Positions 8,898 through 17,669 are shown, counted from the first letter of the stretch. The stretch is DNA of 64,000 bases from Crassaminicella profunda (GCF_019884785.1 NZ_CP082326.1:3465355-3529354); one strand, 5' to 3'. Translations and numbers: made by a program. The notes: a model not told the origin generated them from the sequence alone.

Positions 8898-9070
8898 TAA
8901 GTCTTTTATATTTTCTTGTTATTTTCTTGTTATTTTATTATCAGTATAATTATGACTATTTTTTGTTTTTTCTCTTTTTTTATTTCTAATAAGCCAACTT
9001 TTGCTCATATTATATCATAAAAATGGTTCTATTAGAATTTTTCTAAAGGCTCTTTCTCCTTCCCACAACT

Positions 9071-9099
9071 TTCACATAATCTTCACATAGCTTTATAGT
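9071..9099 (+). promoter_or_regulatory. Promoter with direct repeats for the Fe-S/FMN operon
   Basis: TTCACA (9071-9076) is separated by 17 bases from TATAGT (9094-9099), a good sigma-A promoter. A second TTCACA lies at 9082-9087, eleven bases from the first; that spacing is typical of OmpR/PhoB-class response-regulator sites. Because an OmpR-class regulator is encoded at 10396, autoregulation is a reasonable inference. Confidence 0.55.
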
Positions 9100-9215
9100 A
9101 GATTAAAATTACATATGCCCTTATAATCAATTTAACAGAAAGTTTTCTTTAACAAAAATTTATCAGTAATAAATAAGGTCTAGACTACCGTTTGATATGA
9201 GAAGGAGTGAATATC

Positions 9216-10382
9216 ATGAAGAAAATTCAAAAATATCGTTTAGTGGTTCAAATTCTATGTTTAGTTCTTACAATATTTGGATTTTTTACTAATTTTAAAG
9301 CAACATTATTACTGATTCTTGGTTTGACACTTTTATCTGGTGTATTTTATTGTGGTTGGATCTGTCCATATGGGTTTATACAAGATCTATTCAGTAGGGT
9401 AGGACGATTATTAGGTATTAAAAAGAAAAAAATGCCCATATTTATTCAAAAAGTATTGGTATTCAGTAGATATATACTATTAGCTCTTGTTTCTCTCATT
9501 GGGTCAGATTTGATTTTTAATATTATGTCATTTGATCCTAGAATAAATTTTGAGAAATTATTATTAAGTGATATAGGTACAATTGGTTCTATTACAGTCA
9601 TGTTATTCTTTGTATTCATTGCTTTATTCTTTGATAGACCATTCTGTAATTACTTCTGCTTTGAAGGAGCCAAGTTTGGTTTGATGAGTCATTTTAGAGT
9701 TTTTACAATCAAAAGAGATAAATCTACATGTGTGAACTGTAAGAAATGCGATATGACTTGTCCTATGAATATTGAAGTATCAAAATGTACTAACTTAAGA
9801 TCCCCTCAATGTATTAACTGCTTTAAATGTATTTCTAGCTGCCCTGTAAAAGGTACGCTTACTTATGGTAAAGCCAATATGATTCAGCGAGAAAAGAAAA
9901 AATATTTAGCTATGCTTATCAGTGTATTCGTATTAATTGGAGCTTTCCTAGTATATAATATCTATAATGGAACTAATCCTTTAAATCTTGAAAACAAACA
10001 TCTTTCTGAATCTACTTCTGATAAAACTATGCTAGGTGAAACTGCATCCTCAAAATCAAATGAATTTACAGTGATTTCTGAAGAAGATTCTAAAAGTTTA
10101 GGAGATGGAGCAGGTATTGCCGACGGCATATACACAGGCAAAAGTGAAGGGTTTAGAGGTCCAATGACTGTACAAGTAACAGTAAAGAATGAACATATTA
10201 TAGCAGTAGAAGTCATAGAACACCGTGATGATAGAAAATGGTTTAATCGGGCAAATAATGTTATCCCTGATAAAATTGTTAATAAACAAAATGCTGATGT
10301 TAATGCGGTAAGTGGTGCAACCTATTCATCTAGGGGTATTATAGATGGTGTTAAGAATGCGTTGAAAAAACAAAATAAATAA
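9216..10382 (+). CDS. NapH/NosR-like 4Fe-4S membrane protein fused to an FMN-binding domain
   Basis: 388 residues. Four or five membrane helices carry two CxxxC motifs (CGWICPYG and FCNYFCFEG) like NapH/NosR. Two 4Fe-4S clusters follow (CVNCKKCDMTCP and CINCFKCISSCP), then another helix and a C-terminal FMN-binding domain with GDGAGIADGIYTG and the SGATYSS motif, in which a Thr or Ser can carry covalent FMN in RnfG/NqrC-type domains. It should pass electrons across or along the membrane. The true donor and acceptor are unknown. The start at 9216 follows AAGGAG by eight bases; the upstream GTG overlaps that site. It precedes a two-component pair on the same strand, which probably senses or controls this redox branch. 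Confidence 0.88.
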   Translation: MKKIQKYRLVVQILCLVLTIFGFFTNFKATLLLILGLTLLSGVFYCGWICPYGFIQDLFSRVGRLLGIKKKKMPIFIQKVLVFSRYILLALVSLIGSDLIFNIMSFDPRINFEKLLLSDIGTIGSITVMLFFVFIALFFDRPFCNYFCFEGAKFGLMSHFRVFTIKRDKSTCVNCKKCDMTCPMNIEVSKCTNLRSPQCINCFKCISSCPVKGTLTYGKANMIQREKKKYLAMLISVFVLIGAFLVYNIYNGTNPLNLENKHLSESTSDKTMLGETASSKSNEFTVISEEDSKSLGDGAGIADGIYTGKSEGFRGPMTVQVTVKNEHIIAVEVIEHRDDRKWFNRANNVIPDKIVNKQNADVNAVSGATYSSRGIIDGVKNALKKQNK

Positions 10383-10395
10383 CGTGGTGATAAGT

Positions 10396-11058
10396 ATGAA
10401 ACGAATATATTTAGTTGAAGATGAAAAACCCCTAACCAATTTATTAGTATCTTATCTGATAGATGCTAAGTACCATGTCAAGACCTTTGATAATGGATTA
10501 GATGCAAAGAATGCTATTTTAGAAAAACCTGACCTATGGGTACTTGATATTATGCTTCCTGGTATGGATGGATATGCCTTAATTAAAGAGATTAAGAATA
10601 ATACCCCTCAAATCCCTGTCATATTCATGTCCGCTAGAAGTGCAGAACTAGATCGTGTAATTGGTCTTGAGATGGGAAGTGATGACTATTTACCGAAGCC
10701 ATTCCTTCCTAGAGAATTGGTCTTAAGGGTAAATCGCCTTTTAAAGACAAGGCAGAAGAAACAAGGTGCAGCAATAGTTCCACTAGGTCCTTATTTATTC
10801 CATAGACAAAGAAGGATAATCATCATGGAGCATGAAGAAATATCCCTAACAGTAAAGGAATATGATATTTTGGAATTCCTTATAGATAACCGTGGTAATG
10901 CAATAAGTAGAACAAACATAATCGATGTGGTTTGGGGAACCGACTATTTTGGATCTGAACGGGTAGTAGATGACACACTTAGACGTCTTAGAAAAAAAAT
11001 TCCCAAACTCCCCTTAGAAACGGTCTATGGCTACGGTTATATACTGAACGTGGAGTGA
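10396..11058 (+). CDS. OmpR-family response regulator
   Basis: 220 residues: a receiver domain with phospho-acceptor Asp51 in LWVLDIMLPGMDGY and the switch lysine in YLPKPF, followed by a C-terminal winged helix (LTVKEYDILEFL, later VVDDTLRRLRKK and TVYGYGYIL). The ATG at 10396 is preferred because GGTG is six bases upstream and the receiver then begins directly (MKRIYLVEDE); GTG codons at 10384 and 10387 overlap this site. It begins 13 bases after the Fe-S/FMN gene and is followed six bases later by its kinase, so the three form one operon. Direct TTCACA repeats at the operon promoter are candidate binding sites. Confidence 0.93.
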   Translation: MKRIYLVEDEKPLTNLLVSYLIDAKYHVKTFDNGLDAKNAILEKPDLWVLDIMLPGMDGYALIKEIKNNTPQIPVIFMSARSAELDRVIGLEMGSDDYLPKPFLPRELVLRVNRLLKTRQKKQGAAIVPLGPYLFHRQRRIIIMEHEEISLTVKEYDILEFLIDNRGNAISRTNIIDVVWGTDYFGSERVVDDTLRRLRKKIPKLPLETVYGYGYILNVE

Positions 11059-11064
11059 TATAAA

Positions 11065-12393
11065 ATGAAAAAAAATTTTAGGTCTATCAGTTGGAAAATA
11101 TGGTGGTCAATGGCTGGGACCATAGTAGTGCTATTGATTCTAGTTTTATTTGCACAAACTCTAATTTTTAGTAAAGTAAAAAACGAATTTATTTTTGAAC
11201 AACTAGAAGAATCAGCCATAGCTAAAAAGGCTGCACAACAGTCTCTTGTGCAATCTAGTGAAGAGAATGAGCCACTTTGGGTTGCTCATTTTGGAATTGA
11301 GAAAGATAAAAATAGATTTAATATAATTGTTGATCCATTCACTCAATCTCTATATATTGATAATAAGGAAGATGAACAAATCATCGAGAGAATTGTTGAG
11401 CGTGTATTAAAAGAAGGTATTAAGGAATATAAAGGTATAATCAGTAGTCATGGTTCCTCTCATTACTACTATGTGGATTGGGATAAAAGTGGTAAGGGTG
11501 CTATGGTATTTTTAACTTCGATCGAGGAAAAGCCTCCGTTTGAAATGGAAATTTTAGCGATTATAATAGGTCTTCTCATCATCAGTTTCTTTACCTCAAG
11601 GATTGTGGCAAAAAAAATCGCTAAGCCTATTCAAGACCTTGAAATCTTTGCAGAAGAAGTTTCTAAACGTAATTGGAAAGCCAAGGTCCCCAAGACTAAT
11701 CCTGATGAGATTGGCCTCTTAGCAAAAGCTTTAGAAAACATGAGAGATTCATTAAAAATTGCAGAAGAGAGAGACCGACAATTTTTACAATCTACATCTC
11801 ATGACCTAAAAACACCAGTTATGATCATTAAGGGATATGCTCAAGCTATATTAGACGGTGTAGATGTAGATTCTGAAAAATCAGTGGCCCAAGTAATCAA
11901 AACAGAATCAGAACGTTTAGAGAGAAGAATTACCCAACTCTTAAGACTAAATACCCTTGGTCATACACTTGAATATTGTGAAAACAGGGAAATTATTAGA
12001 GTTGATAGACTTCTTAAAAGCCTTGTAGCAAAGTTTAGTGTAGTTAGACCTAAACTTAATTGGGAACTAGATCTAAAAGAATTGGAAATTAAAGGTGATC
12101 CTGAGGCCCTTCTTATTGCCTTTGAAAATATCATTGAAAATCAATTAAGATATGCTAAAAGTTCAATTGGAATATTAATGGATGTGAATGAAAATATACA
12201 AGTAAAAATTTCTAACGATGGTCCTCCATTTGAAGTGAATAATCCCATGGAACTTTTTGATTCTTACAAGAAAGATAAAGAAGGTAAATTCGGACTTGGC
12301 CTTGCTATTGTAAAACAAGTCATAAACTCCCATGAAGGAACTATAATAGCTTATAATACAAAAAAAGGGGTTGAATTTAAAATTAGCTTTTAA
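11065..12393 (+). CDS. Sensor histidine kinase
   Basis: 442 residues. A first membrane helix at about 15-36, a small extracellular sensor region (about 37-160), a second helix at 162-182, a HAMP linker, then a HisKA domain with phospho-accepting His246 in STSHDLKTPV and a HATPase domain with FENIIENQLRYA and FGLGLAIVKQV. The ribosome site GGAGTG overlaps the end of the response-regulator gene. It should phosphorylate the regulator at 10396. The location beside the Fe-S/FMN membrane protein suggests a redox or electron-acceptor signal, which is an inference from position only. The HATPase is compact and lacks the longer lid seen in many kinases. Confidence 0.93.
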   Translation: MKKNFRSISWKIWWSMAGTIVVLLILVLFAQTLIFSKVKNEFIFEQLEESAIAKKAAQQSLVQSSEENEPLWVAHFGIEKDKNRFNIIVDPFTQSLYIDNKEDEQIIERIVERVLKEGIKEYKGIISSHGSSHYYYVDWDKSGKGAMVFLTSIEEKPPFEMEILAIIIGLLIISFFTSRIVAKKIAKPIQDLEIFAEEVSKRNWKAKVPKTNPDEIGLLAKALENMRDSLKIAEERDRQFLQSTSHDLKTPVMIIKGYAQAILDGVDVDSEKSVAQVIKTESERLERRITQLLRLNTLGHTLEYCENREIIRVDRLLKSLVAKFSVVRPKLNWELDLKELEIKGDPEALLIAFENIIENQLRYAKSSIGILMDVNENIQVKISNDGPPFEVNNPMELFDSYKKDKEGKFGLGLAIVKQVINSHEGTIIAYNTKKGVEFKISF

Positions 12394-12446
12394 TACTATA
12401 TGATTAAAGGCTATTTTTTATATTTTATTATATTAATCAGCCACCC

Positions 12447-12473
12447 TTATGCAATAGCCTCTGCTATGCATAA
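12447..12473. repeat. Inverted repeat between convergent genes
   Basis: TTATGCA, one unpaired A and TAGC, then CTCT, then GCTA and TGCATAA form an 11-bp stem with one bulge. There is no T run directly after it. It may still terminate or stabilise transcripts arriving from both sides. Confidence 0.5.
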
Positions 12474-12494
12474 ATAATATATCTTCTCATAAAA

Positions 12495-12825
12495 CTATAA
12501 TCCTTTTTTAACTACACTTATACAGATTTTATCTGCATCTATCACATTAATAAGTTCATAGTTTCCTTTTTTATTCATTTCAAAAAGAGCAAAACCAAAG
12601 TTTTCATATTTCTGTTCATCTTCTATTAAATAACCCACTAGTCTATGATCATCAACAACATCCATGTTATATATCATAATTGTTTCTTTAGCTTTAATCT
12701 GTTTTGAAATCATTTTTTCCATCGAATCAATATCAACTTGGGGACGAGACATCTATGTTTAAAAGAGAAGTATCTAATATTTCAAAGCTGTTACTCCCTT
12801 TTATATAATCTCCCCATTTTATCAT
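12495..12825 (-). pseudogene. Small conserved-looking gene split by a frameshift
   Basis: Reading from the ATG at 12825, which overlaps the stop of the acetyltransferase gene by four bases (ATGA), the minus strand codes MIKWGDYIKGSNSFEILD and on to NIDVSSPS before a TGA. At a CCCC run (about 12736-12739) the adjacent frame takes over and continues with VDIDSMEKM, then KAKETIMIYNMDVV, to the TAG-free end at 12495. Joined, the two parts give a smooth protein of about 110 residues with no repeated or missing segment, so a single-base change in the C run is the simplest explanation. The downstream frame alone (85 residues from 12752) has a stop directly before its ATG and no ribosome site. Function unknown; a sequencing error is possible. 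Confidence 0.6.
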
Positions 12826-13370
12826 TTACACTTTACATTAGAGTGCTGATATTTTTGTACATATTCATCTTTTAACATTGACATTAAATGAACATTATAA
12901 AACTTACCATTTTTTCTACAGTTGTTCCTCAAAACGCCCTCATATTTAAAACCTAGTGATTGATATAAGAAAGAAGCAGGATTCCCCGTATAATGATCAA
13001 GATACACTCTTTCAAGATTCCACTCTTCAAAACAAAGTTTCATAATTGCCTCCATGGCTTGTCTGCCATAGCCTTTATTTCTCAATGCAGGATTACCGAT
13101 ATAAATTCTGAACACTTCAACTTTCCAGTCCTCAATTAAATCTCCAAGTATAATTCTTCCAATTGGCTTTCTTGTCTCTTTAAGGACTATAGTATACTGC
13201 CTCTGGTTAGGATTATCATCATAATGAATATATGTGCGTGCAACCATCTCATAGCTTTGATTTTCAGAAATACTAAAAAATTCATTCACCTCAGATGTTA
13301 ATTCCCACTTGTAGAAAATATCAATATCATCCCATATAGAATTCCTAATGATTAAGTCTTTTGTTTCCAT
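12822..13370 (-). CDS. GNAT acetyltransferase, RimJ/RimL type
   Basis: 182 residues with the layout of RimJ/RimL-like N-acetyltransferases: beta strands leading to VFRIYIGNPALRNKGYGRQA (acetyl-CoA pyrophosphate loop, motif R-N-K-G-Y-G) and a C-terminal YLDHYTGNPASFLYQSLGF. Such enzymes acetylate protein N-termini, antibiotics or small amines; the substrate here cannot be told. The ATG at 13370 follows GGGGGAG with about seven bases of spacing; the frame opens five codons earlier at an ATG overlapping that site. Its stop overlaps the start of the frameshifted small gene by four bases, so the two were probably translated together. Confidence 0.85.
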   Translation of the reverse strand: METKDLIIRNSIWDDIDIFYKWELTSEVNEFFSISENQSYEMVARTYIHYDDNPNQRQYTIVLKETRKPIGRIILGDLIEDWKVEVFRIYIGNPALRNKGYGRQAMEAIMKLCFEEWNLERVYLDHYTGNPASFLYQSLGFKYEGVLRNNCRKNGKFYNVHLMSMLKDEYVQKYQHSNVKCK

Positions 13371-13484
13371 GCGATTCTCCCCCATATTTTAATTGCTAAT
13401 CATAATTTATAAATACAGTATATCATAATTATATATTATTAATTTCATGAAACAATAAATGTTACCTACATTTAGTCATTGTGT

Positions 13485-13518
13485 AAAAACTCCAGTCCTT
13501 TATGGTACGGTTTCACCA
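13485..13518. repeat. Dispersed repeat, partial copy B
   Basis: Contains CTCCAGTCCTTTATGGTACGG followed by TTTCACC, matching only the outer block (CAGTCATTTATGGTACGGTTCACC) of copies C and D. The 60-base inner core is missing; a different sequence with CGCTATAGC follows. It lies directly downstream of the LysR gene. Confidence 0.55.
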
Positions 13519-13569
13519 TTTCGCTATAGCTTCGGTTTTTTCTTATACTAGATATCCATATGTTGTAGG

Positions 13570-14460
13570 TTAAAAATTTGATAATGATTCTAAAGAATAT
13601 TTCATAAACTCTTTTAATAATGGTGATAGCCACTTATTTTTATGGTAAGCTAATTGAGTTAAGAATTTAATTTCTTGATCTTCACTTCCTATTATTTTTA
13701 CTTTTTTATCTCTAATTAAATCTTTTACACACATTTCAGGTAATAAGCTAATGCCAAGTTCACTTGCTACACATTGTTTTATGGCTTCAATAGTTGAAAA
13801 TTCTAATGTACTTATTGGAGTTATACTTTTGTTGTATAAATAGTTTTCAAAAAAACGTCTTAGGGCACATTCTTTTTCTGTGAAAATAATACATTCCTTA
13901 CTTATTTCATCTTTATTATCTACACTTATTTTCTCCACATTATTTCCTAAGCCACTTATAAAAACAAGGGGTTCTTCATTAACCCTATTTACTACTAAAT
14001 CCTTATTATCTATAGCTGGTTCAAGGGTTATTGTTAAATCAACTTGTCCAGTATATAGCTTTTCTTTAAGTTTTGAACAATGATCACTTATTAGTGTAAT
14101 ATTAACATTGGGATAATTTTCTCTAAATCTAGATAAGACAGGCTGTAATCTATATACTATTATGGATTCAGAAGCTCCTATGGCAATATGTCCATTTAGA
14201 TTGTCTTTATCTATTGAAATATTTTTGATTTTATTATGAATATCTAATAGTTCAACCACATACCCATATAACTCTTTTCCTACACTAGTTACACGAATCT
14301 TTTTTCCTAATCGATCAAATAAGGGTGTTCCTATTTCTCTTTCAAGTATTTGTATGTGCTCAGTAACAGTAGACTGTCCATAATTTAGTTCTTTAGCTGT
14401 TTTAGAAAAATTTCTCAGCTCAACTACTTTTTTAAATGTTTTCAACTGACGAATTTCCAT
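13570..14460 (-). CDS. LysR-family transcriptional regulator
   Basis: 296 residues. An N-terminal winged helix-turn-helix of classic LysR form (MEIRQLKTFKKVVELRNFSK, then STVTEHIQILEREIGTPLFDR) is followed by a two-lobed effector-binding domain starting near residue 90 (HIAIGASESIIVYRLQP). The ATG at 14460 sits eight bases after GAGG; an ATG two codons earlier is too close. It is transcribed divergently from the DJ-1/PfpI gene, and the gap contains a T-N11-A site (TTCGATTTTACCGAA) that overlaps the -35 of that gene, so it most likely controls it and itself. The effector is unknown; reactive aldehydes or oxidants would fit a DJ-1 partner. Confidence 0.93.
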   Translation of the reverse strand: MEIRQLKTFKKVVELRNFSKTAKELNYGQSTVTEHIQILEREIGTPLFDRLGKKIRVTSVGKELYGYVVELLDIHNKIKNISIDKDNLNGHIAIGASESIIVYRLQPVLSRFRENYPNVNITLISDHCSKLKEKLYTGQVDLTITLEPAIDNKDLVVNRVNEEPLVFISGLGNNVEKISVDNKDEISKECIIFTEKECALRRFFENYLYNKSITPISTLEFSTIEAIKQCVASELGISLLPEMCVKDLIRDKKVKIIGSEDQEIKFLTQLAYHKNKWLSPLLKEFMKYSLESLSNF

Positions 14461-14518
14461 TTCCATATCCTCTTTTCACAATCTGTTATCATTAATACCG
14501 AATATACGTATCACTTAT

Positions 14519-14553
14519 TTCGATTTTACCGAACCATCTAGTGATGCTATAAT
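14519..14553 (+). promoter_or_regulatory. Promoter and LysR-type T-N11-A box
   Basis: TTCG-ATTTTAC-CGAA at 14519-14533 is an inverted repeat of T-N11-A form. The -35-like TTTACC (14525-14530) lies inside it, 17 bases from a perfect TATAAT (14548-14553). A second ACCGAA occurs near 14497. The placement fits control of the DJ-1 gene by the divergent LysR protein. Confidence 0.6.
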
Positions 14554-14607
14554 TTTATTACGAAGTACAGAAATTGTAAATGCTTTACATTCGAAAGGGG
14601 AATTACT

Positions 14608-15195
14608 ATGAAGAAAGTTTGTCTATTACTTGCTAATGGATTTGAAGCTGTTGAAGCAAGTGTTTTTACCGATGTAATAGGTTGGAATAATTTTGAGGGA
14701 GATGGTACTACAAAATTAGTAACTGTTGGAGCAAGGGATACGCTAAAATGTACATGGAACTTTACCGTTACTCCTGAGCTTCATATAAAGGACTTAAATG
14801 TAGATGATTTCCATGCTTTAGCTATTCCTGGTGGTTTTGAAGAGGCTGGTTTTTATGAAGATGCATATAGTGAAGATTTTTTAAGTGTCATCAAGGAGTT
14901 TGATAGGCAAGGAAAGATTATTGCTTCCATTTGTGTTGGATCACTTCCAATTGGTAAAAGTGGTGTTTTAAATGGGCGAAAGGGAACGAGCTATAGTCTT
15001 AATGATAGAAAAAGACAAAAAGAGTTAGCTCAATTTGGTGTAAATGTTATCCCTGATCAGCCAATAGTTATTGATAACAATATTATAACTTCATACAATC
15101 CTGCCACAGCCTTTGATGTAGCCTTTACTCTTTTAGAATTACTTACATCAAAAGAAAATACACATAATGTAAAAAGGTTAATGGGCTTTATATAA
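14608..15195 (+). CDS. DJ-1/PfpI-family protein
   Basis: 195 residues, the usual length for bacterial DJ-1/ThiJ/PfpI proteins. The fold is recognisable from LLLANGFEAVEAS (with the conserved Glu that polarises the nucleophile), AIPGGFEEAG, and the nucleophile elbow ASICVGSLPIG with the reactive Cys at about residue 109. Members act as glyoxalases, deglycase-like or chaperone-like stress proteins, or isonitrile hydratases; which applies is not decidable. GAAAGGGG precedes the ATG. The gene is divergent from a LysR regulator with a T-N11-A box in its promoter, so it is probably inducible. Downstream lie dispersed repeat copy C and a hairpin terminator. Confidence 0.9.
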   Translation: MKKVCLLLANGFEAVEASVFTDVIGWNNFEGDGTTKLVTVGARDTLKCTWNFTVTPELHIKDLNVDDFHALAIPGGFEEAGFYEDAYSEDFLSVIKEFDRQGKIIASICVGSLPIGKSGVLNGRKGTSYSLNDRKRQKELAQFGVNVIPDQPIVIDNNIITSYNPATAFDVAFTLLELLTSKENTHNVKRLMGFI

Positions 15196-15330
15196 TAGAC
15201 ACTCATGCTTATATCAAAAGTATCAATCCCTGCTCAGGATAGCTTATTATTTAAATTTACAGTTATGCTAAACATTGAATTTTCATCAATAAACTTACCG
15301 AACATATTGATATAACTTTGTTTCATGGAA

Positions 15331-15424
15331 AACTATAGTTACTTATGGTACGGTTCAGCTCACGAAATCCTAAATTTCTATATTTTATCCTCTCTAAAAT
15401 GATTTTTCTTGCATAATATGTAAT
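15331..15424. repeat. Dispersed repeat, copy C
   Basis: Contains ACTTATGGTACGGTTCA, then CTCACGAAATCCTAAATTT and the core through GATTTTTCTTGCATAATATG. It matches copy D almost base for base from TATGGTACGG to GCATAATAT. It lacks the CATGAGGTG end seen in copies A and D. It lies about 170 bases before the GC-rich NhaC island. Confidence 0.75.
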
Positions 15425-15460
15425 TATCGGTAAACCGAATGCATTGGTACCCACGTAAAA

Positions 15461-15489
15461 AAAGCTACCTCTTTGATTGAGATAGCTTT
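15461..15489. terminator. Hairpin between convergent genes
   Basis: AAAGCTACCTC and GAGATAGCTTT pair around TTTGATT with one mismatch. AAAAA precedes it, so it can end transcription from the NhaC island on the minus strand. Confidence 0.6.
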
Positions 15490-15591
15490 CATCTTATCTG
15501 CTTTAATAATTAATCCTTAAAATAGTATTTTCCTTAACAATTTCTAATAAAAGCATCTTTTCACTTGTAGGAATGTATAATTTGGCTTTAC

Positions 15592-16005
15592 CTATTTGTG
15601 ATTCACTTCTGCGATATAAATCTTTGAATTCATTCTGCCTGCAATATCTATTGCTTCGCCGGCATCATCCACTGATAAAATAAACCTTCTAGATACCACA
15701 TCCTTACCAATATGCAGTTCCACATTTGGTCTGGATTTGATTGAATCTGTATGCATTGTGTTTATTTCGGTCCAGTTCCACATATTATGAAACTGGATTC
15801 CACAGACAGTGTACAGAATATCCACTCCTTCTTGTGAAATCACATGTTTTCTGTCCGAAAAAGTGGCAAGAATCATGATCATTCCAAATGGCAGGTAAAA
15901 CCAGTTATGATTTACAGCTGCGTTATAAACAACATAAGCTCCAAAGATGATAACTGCCACCTTTACCCACAGTTTTCGTTCCGGCATGATTCCGTAATAT
16001 TCCAT
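15592..16005 (-). CDS. Small membrane protein of unknown function, two helices
   Basis: 137 residues. Two hydrophobic segments (about 14-30 VKVAVIIFGAYVVYNAA and 33-48) are followed by a soluble beta-rich part (ISQEGVDILYTVCGIQF, WTEINTMH) that resembles the bacterial PH-like domains often found in membrane proteins, though I cannot confirm this. AGAGGAG precedes the ATG. It is 34 bases downstream of the NhaC antiporter and probably in its operon, so an accessory or regulatory role for the antiporter is possible. Its base composition matches the GC-rich island rather than the surrounding chromosome. Confidence 0.75.
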   Translation of the reverse strand: MEYYGIMPERKLWVKVAVIIFGAYVVYNAAVNHNWFYLPFGMIMILATFSDRKHVISQEGVDILYTVCGIQFHNMWNWTEINTMHTDSIKSRPNVELHIGKDVVSRRFILSVDDAGEAIDIAGRMNSKIYIAEVNHK

Positions 16006-16039
16006 AGTATCTCCTCTCTTATATTAGCTAGATTTGTTT

Positions 16040-17560
16040 CTATACGTTCTTACATAATCCAGCAGTTCTTCTTTCTGCAAGAGCCTTCATAGCCTTTTTA
16101 TGTGCTTCTTCAGGTGCACCCGCAGGTCCATGACCCTTTTTTAGCTTACCAAACATATTCGTTCTTGATCCATCAGCATATAAAATATTTCCACCCCAAC
16201 TTACAGTAACAATAGCATAAATAGGGTTGATAATATTCATGAAGCAATATGGCAAGTATGACAATGTTGGAACTCCAAGTACTGCTGAGTGGTATGCACC
16301 GCAAGATGACCAAGGGATAAGTGGTGACCATAAAGTACCACCGTCTTCAAGTGTTCTTGACAGCATGTTCCTACCAAGACCCATTTCGTCAAAGTTATTC
16401 TTATACATTGATGAAGGAATGATTAATCCTAAGTACTGGTCGCACATAGTTGTGATACAGAACATTGAAGTCGCAATAGTAACAACAACTAACTGGAATG
16501 GAGTCTTAACCTTCTTGATAAGTCCACCAAGAAGTGATTCTACTGAACCAATCTTCTGAAGTATACCACCAAAAGCAACCGCAACTATTACAAGATTGTT
16601 AGTCCAAAGCATACTATCCATACCACCCCTGTTTACAAGCTTTGTAAACAGTGCGTTTCCTGATTCAGCTGCATATCCATAGTGTAACATTTGGATGCAG
16701 TCAGAGATTCCGGCACCCTGGAAAATTAAAGCAAATGCACATCCAAACAAGGAAAGAAGTACAACTGAAGGAATAGCTGGCATCTTTATTACTGCTACTA
16801 CTATAATCAGTAAAATAGGAATAAGAAGAATTGGACTCATATATGTATAGTGGTCAATGATTGCAGCTGATAACTCATTTGCAAGAGTAGGGTCATAGTT
16901 GCCAACCTTTGAAAGTGAGAAAAATGCATATATACATGTTGCAATAACTACACTTGGGAAAGTTGTAGTTACCATAGCTCCTACATGATCAAAAAGTCCA
17001 GTCTGTGCAGAACCAGCAGCCAGATTTGTTGAGTCTGAAAGTGGTGAAAATTTATCGCCACAACATGCGCCTGACATAATAGCACCTGCAATAAGTGCTG
17101 GATTTAGTCCCATTGTTGTACCTATAGCCATAAATGCAATACCAAGAGTTGCTGTTACTGTCCATGCTGATCCAAGTGCAACACCTACAACTGCACAAAG
17201 AACTGTTACAAATGGAAGGAATACAGCCGGTGTAAATAGCTTCAACCCATAATAGACTACCGCCGGGATAGTTCCACATGCAGTAAATGAACCAATCAGG
17301 CATCCCACAAGAAGAATGATAATGATTGCTTCAAGGGACTGATTAACAGCTTCCAGACCTGCAGCAAGCATTTCTTTGTAGTTGTAGCCGCACAGTTTTC
17401 CAATAATCATGGCCACTCCACATGTAAGAGTTACAGGAATATGAGGATCCATTCCCCAGTCAAGTGCATAGTTTGTGATCATTACTGTCAGAAGAAAAAC
17501 AATTGGAATAAGAGCTTCTACTTTGTTAGGCAATCTGACTATTTTGTTTTTTTCACTCAT
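16040..17560 (-). CDS. nhaC: NhaC-family Na+/H+ antiporter
   Basis: 506 residues with about eleven to twelve membrane helices, the normal size for the NhaC family. Family features include the glycine- and serine-rich ACCGDKFSPLSDSTNLAAG segment in the middle and GGTLWSPLIPWSSCGAY late in the protein, both typical of ion-pathway regions. Members exchange cytoplasmic Na+ for H+, or in some homologues malate/lactate. The gene is in a block richer in GC than the rest of the window, together with a small membrane protein and, upstream, a LytS-like two-component system on the same strand. That arrangement suggests the kinase regulates the antiporter. Confidence 0.92.
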   Translation of the reverse strand: MSEKNKIVRLPNKVEALIPIVFLLTVMITNYALDWGMDPHIPVTLTCGVAMIIGKLCGYNYKEMLAAGLEAVNQSLEAIIIILLVGCLIGSFTACGTIPAVVYYGLKLFTPAVFLPFVTVLCAVVGVALGSAWTVTATLGIAFMAIGTTMGLNPALIAGAIMSGACCGDKFSPLSDSTNLAAGSAQTGLFDHVGAMVTTTFPSVVIATCIYAFFSLSKVGNYDPTLANELSAAIIDHYTYMSPILLIPILLIIVVAVIKMPAIPSVVLLSLFGCAFALIFQGAGISDCIQMLHYGYAAESGNALFTKLVNRGGMDSMLWTNNLVIVAVAFGGILQKIGSVESLLGGLIKKVKTPFQLVVVTIATSMFCITTMCDQYLGLIIPSSMYKNNFDEMGLGRNMLSRTLEDGGTLWSPLIPWSSCGAYHSAVLGVPTLSYLPYCFMNIINPIYAIVTVSWGGNILYADGSRTNMFGKLKKGHGPAGAPEEAHKKAMKALAERRTAGLCKNV

Positions 17561-17669
17561 AAAAACACCTCCGAAAATATAATGATTTATTAAATTACAA
17601 TTCCATCATAATATTCTCTCCGTCAAGGAAGTGTCAATAAATATGAATATTAGTCAATTTTTTTAATAT

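Noticed and set aside
8905..8942. Tandem TTATTTTCTTG units as a regulatory repeat or CRISPR
   Set aside because: Only two and a half copies of an 11-mer in an AT-rich stretch; no spacers.
12447..12473. Intrinsic terminator
   Set aside because: The inverted repeat is good but has no T run on either strand, so it is listed only as a repeat.
12495..12752. Independent 85-residue gene
   Set aside because: A TAG lies directly before its ATG, there is no ribosome site, and the adjacent frame supplies a well-placed N-terminus, so it was treated as the 3' part of a frameshifted gene.
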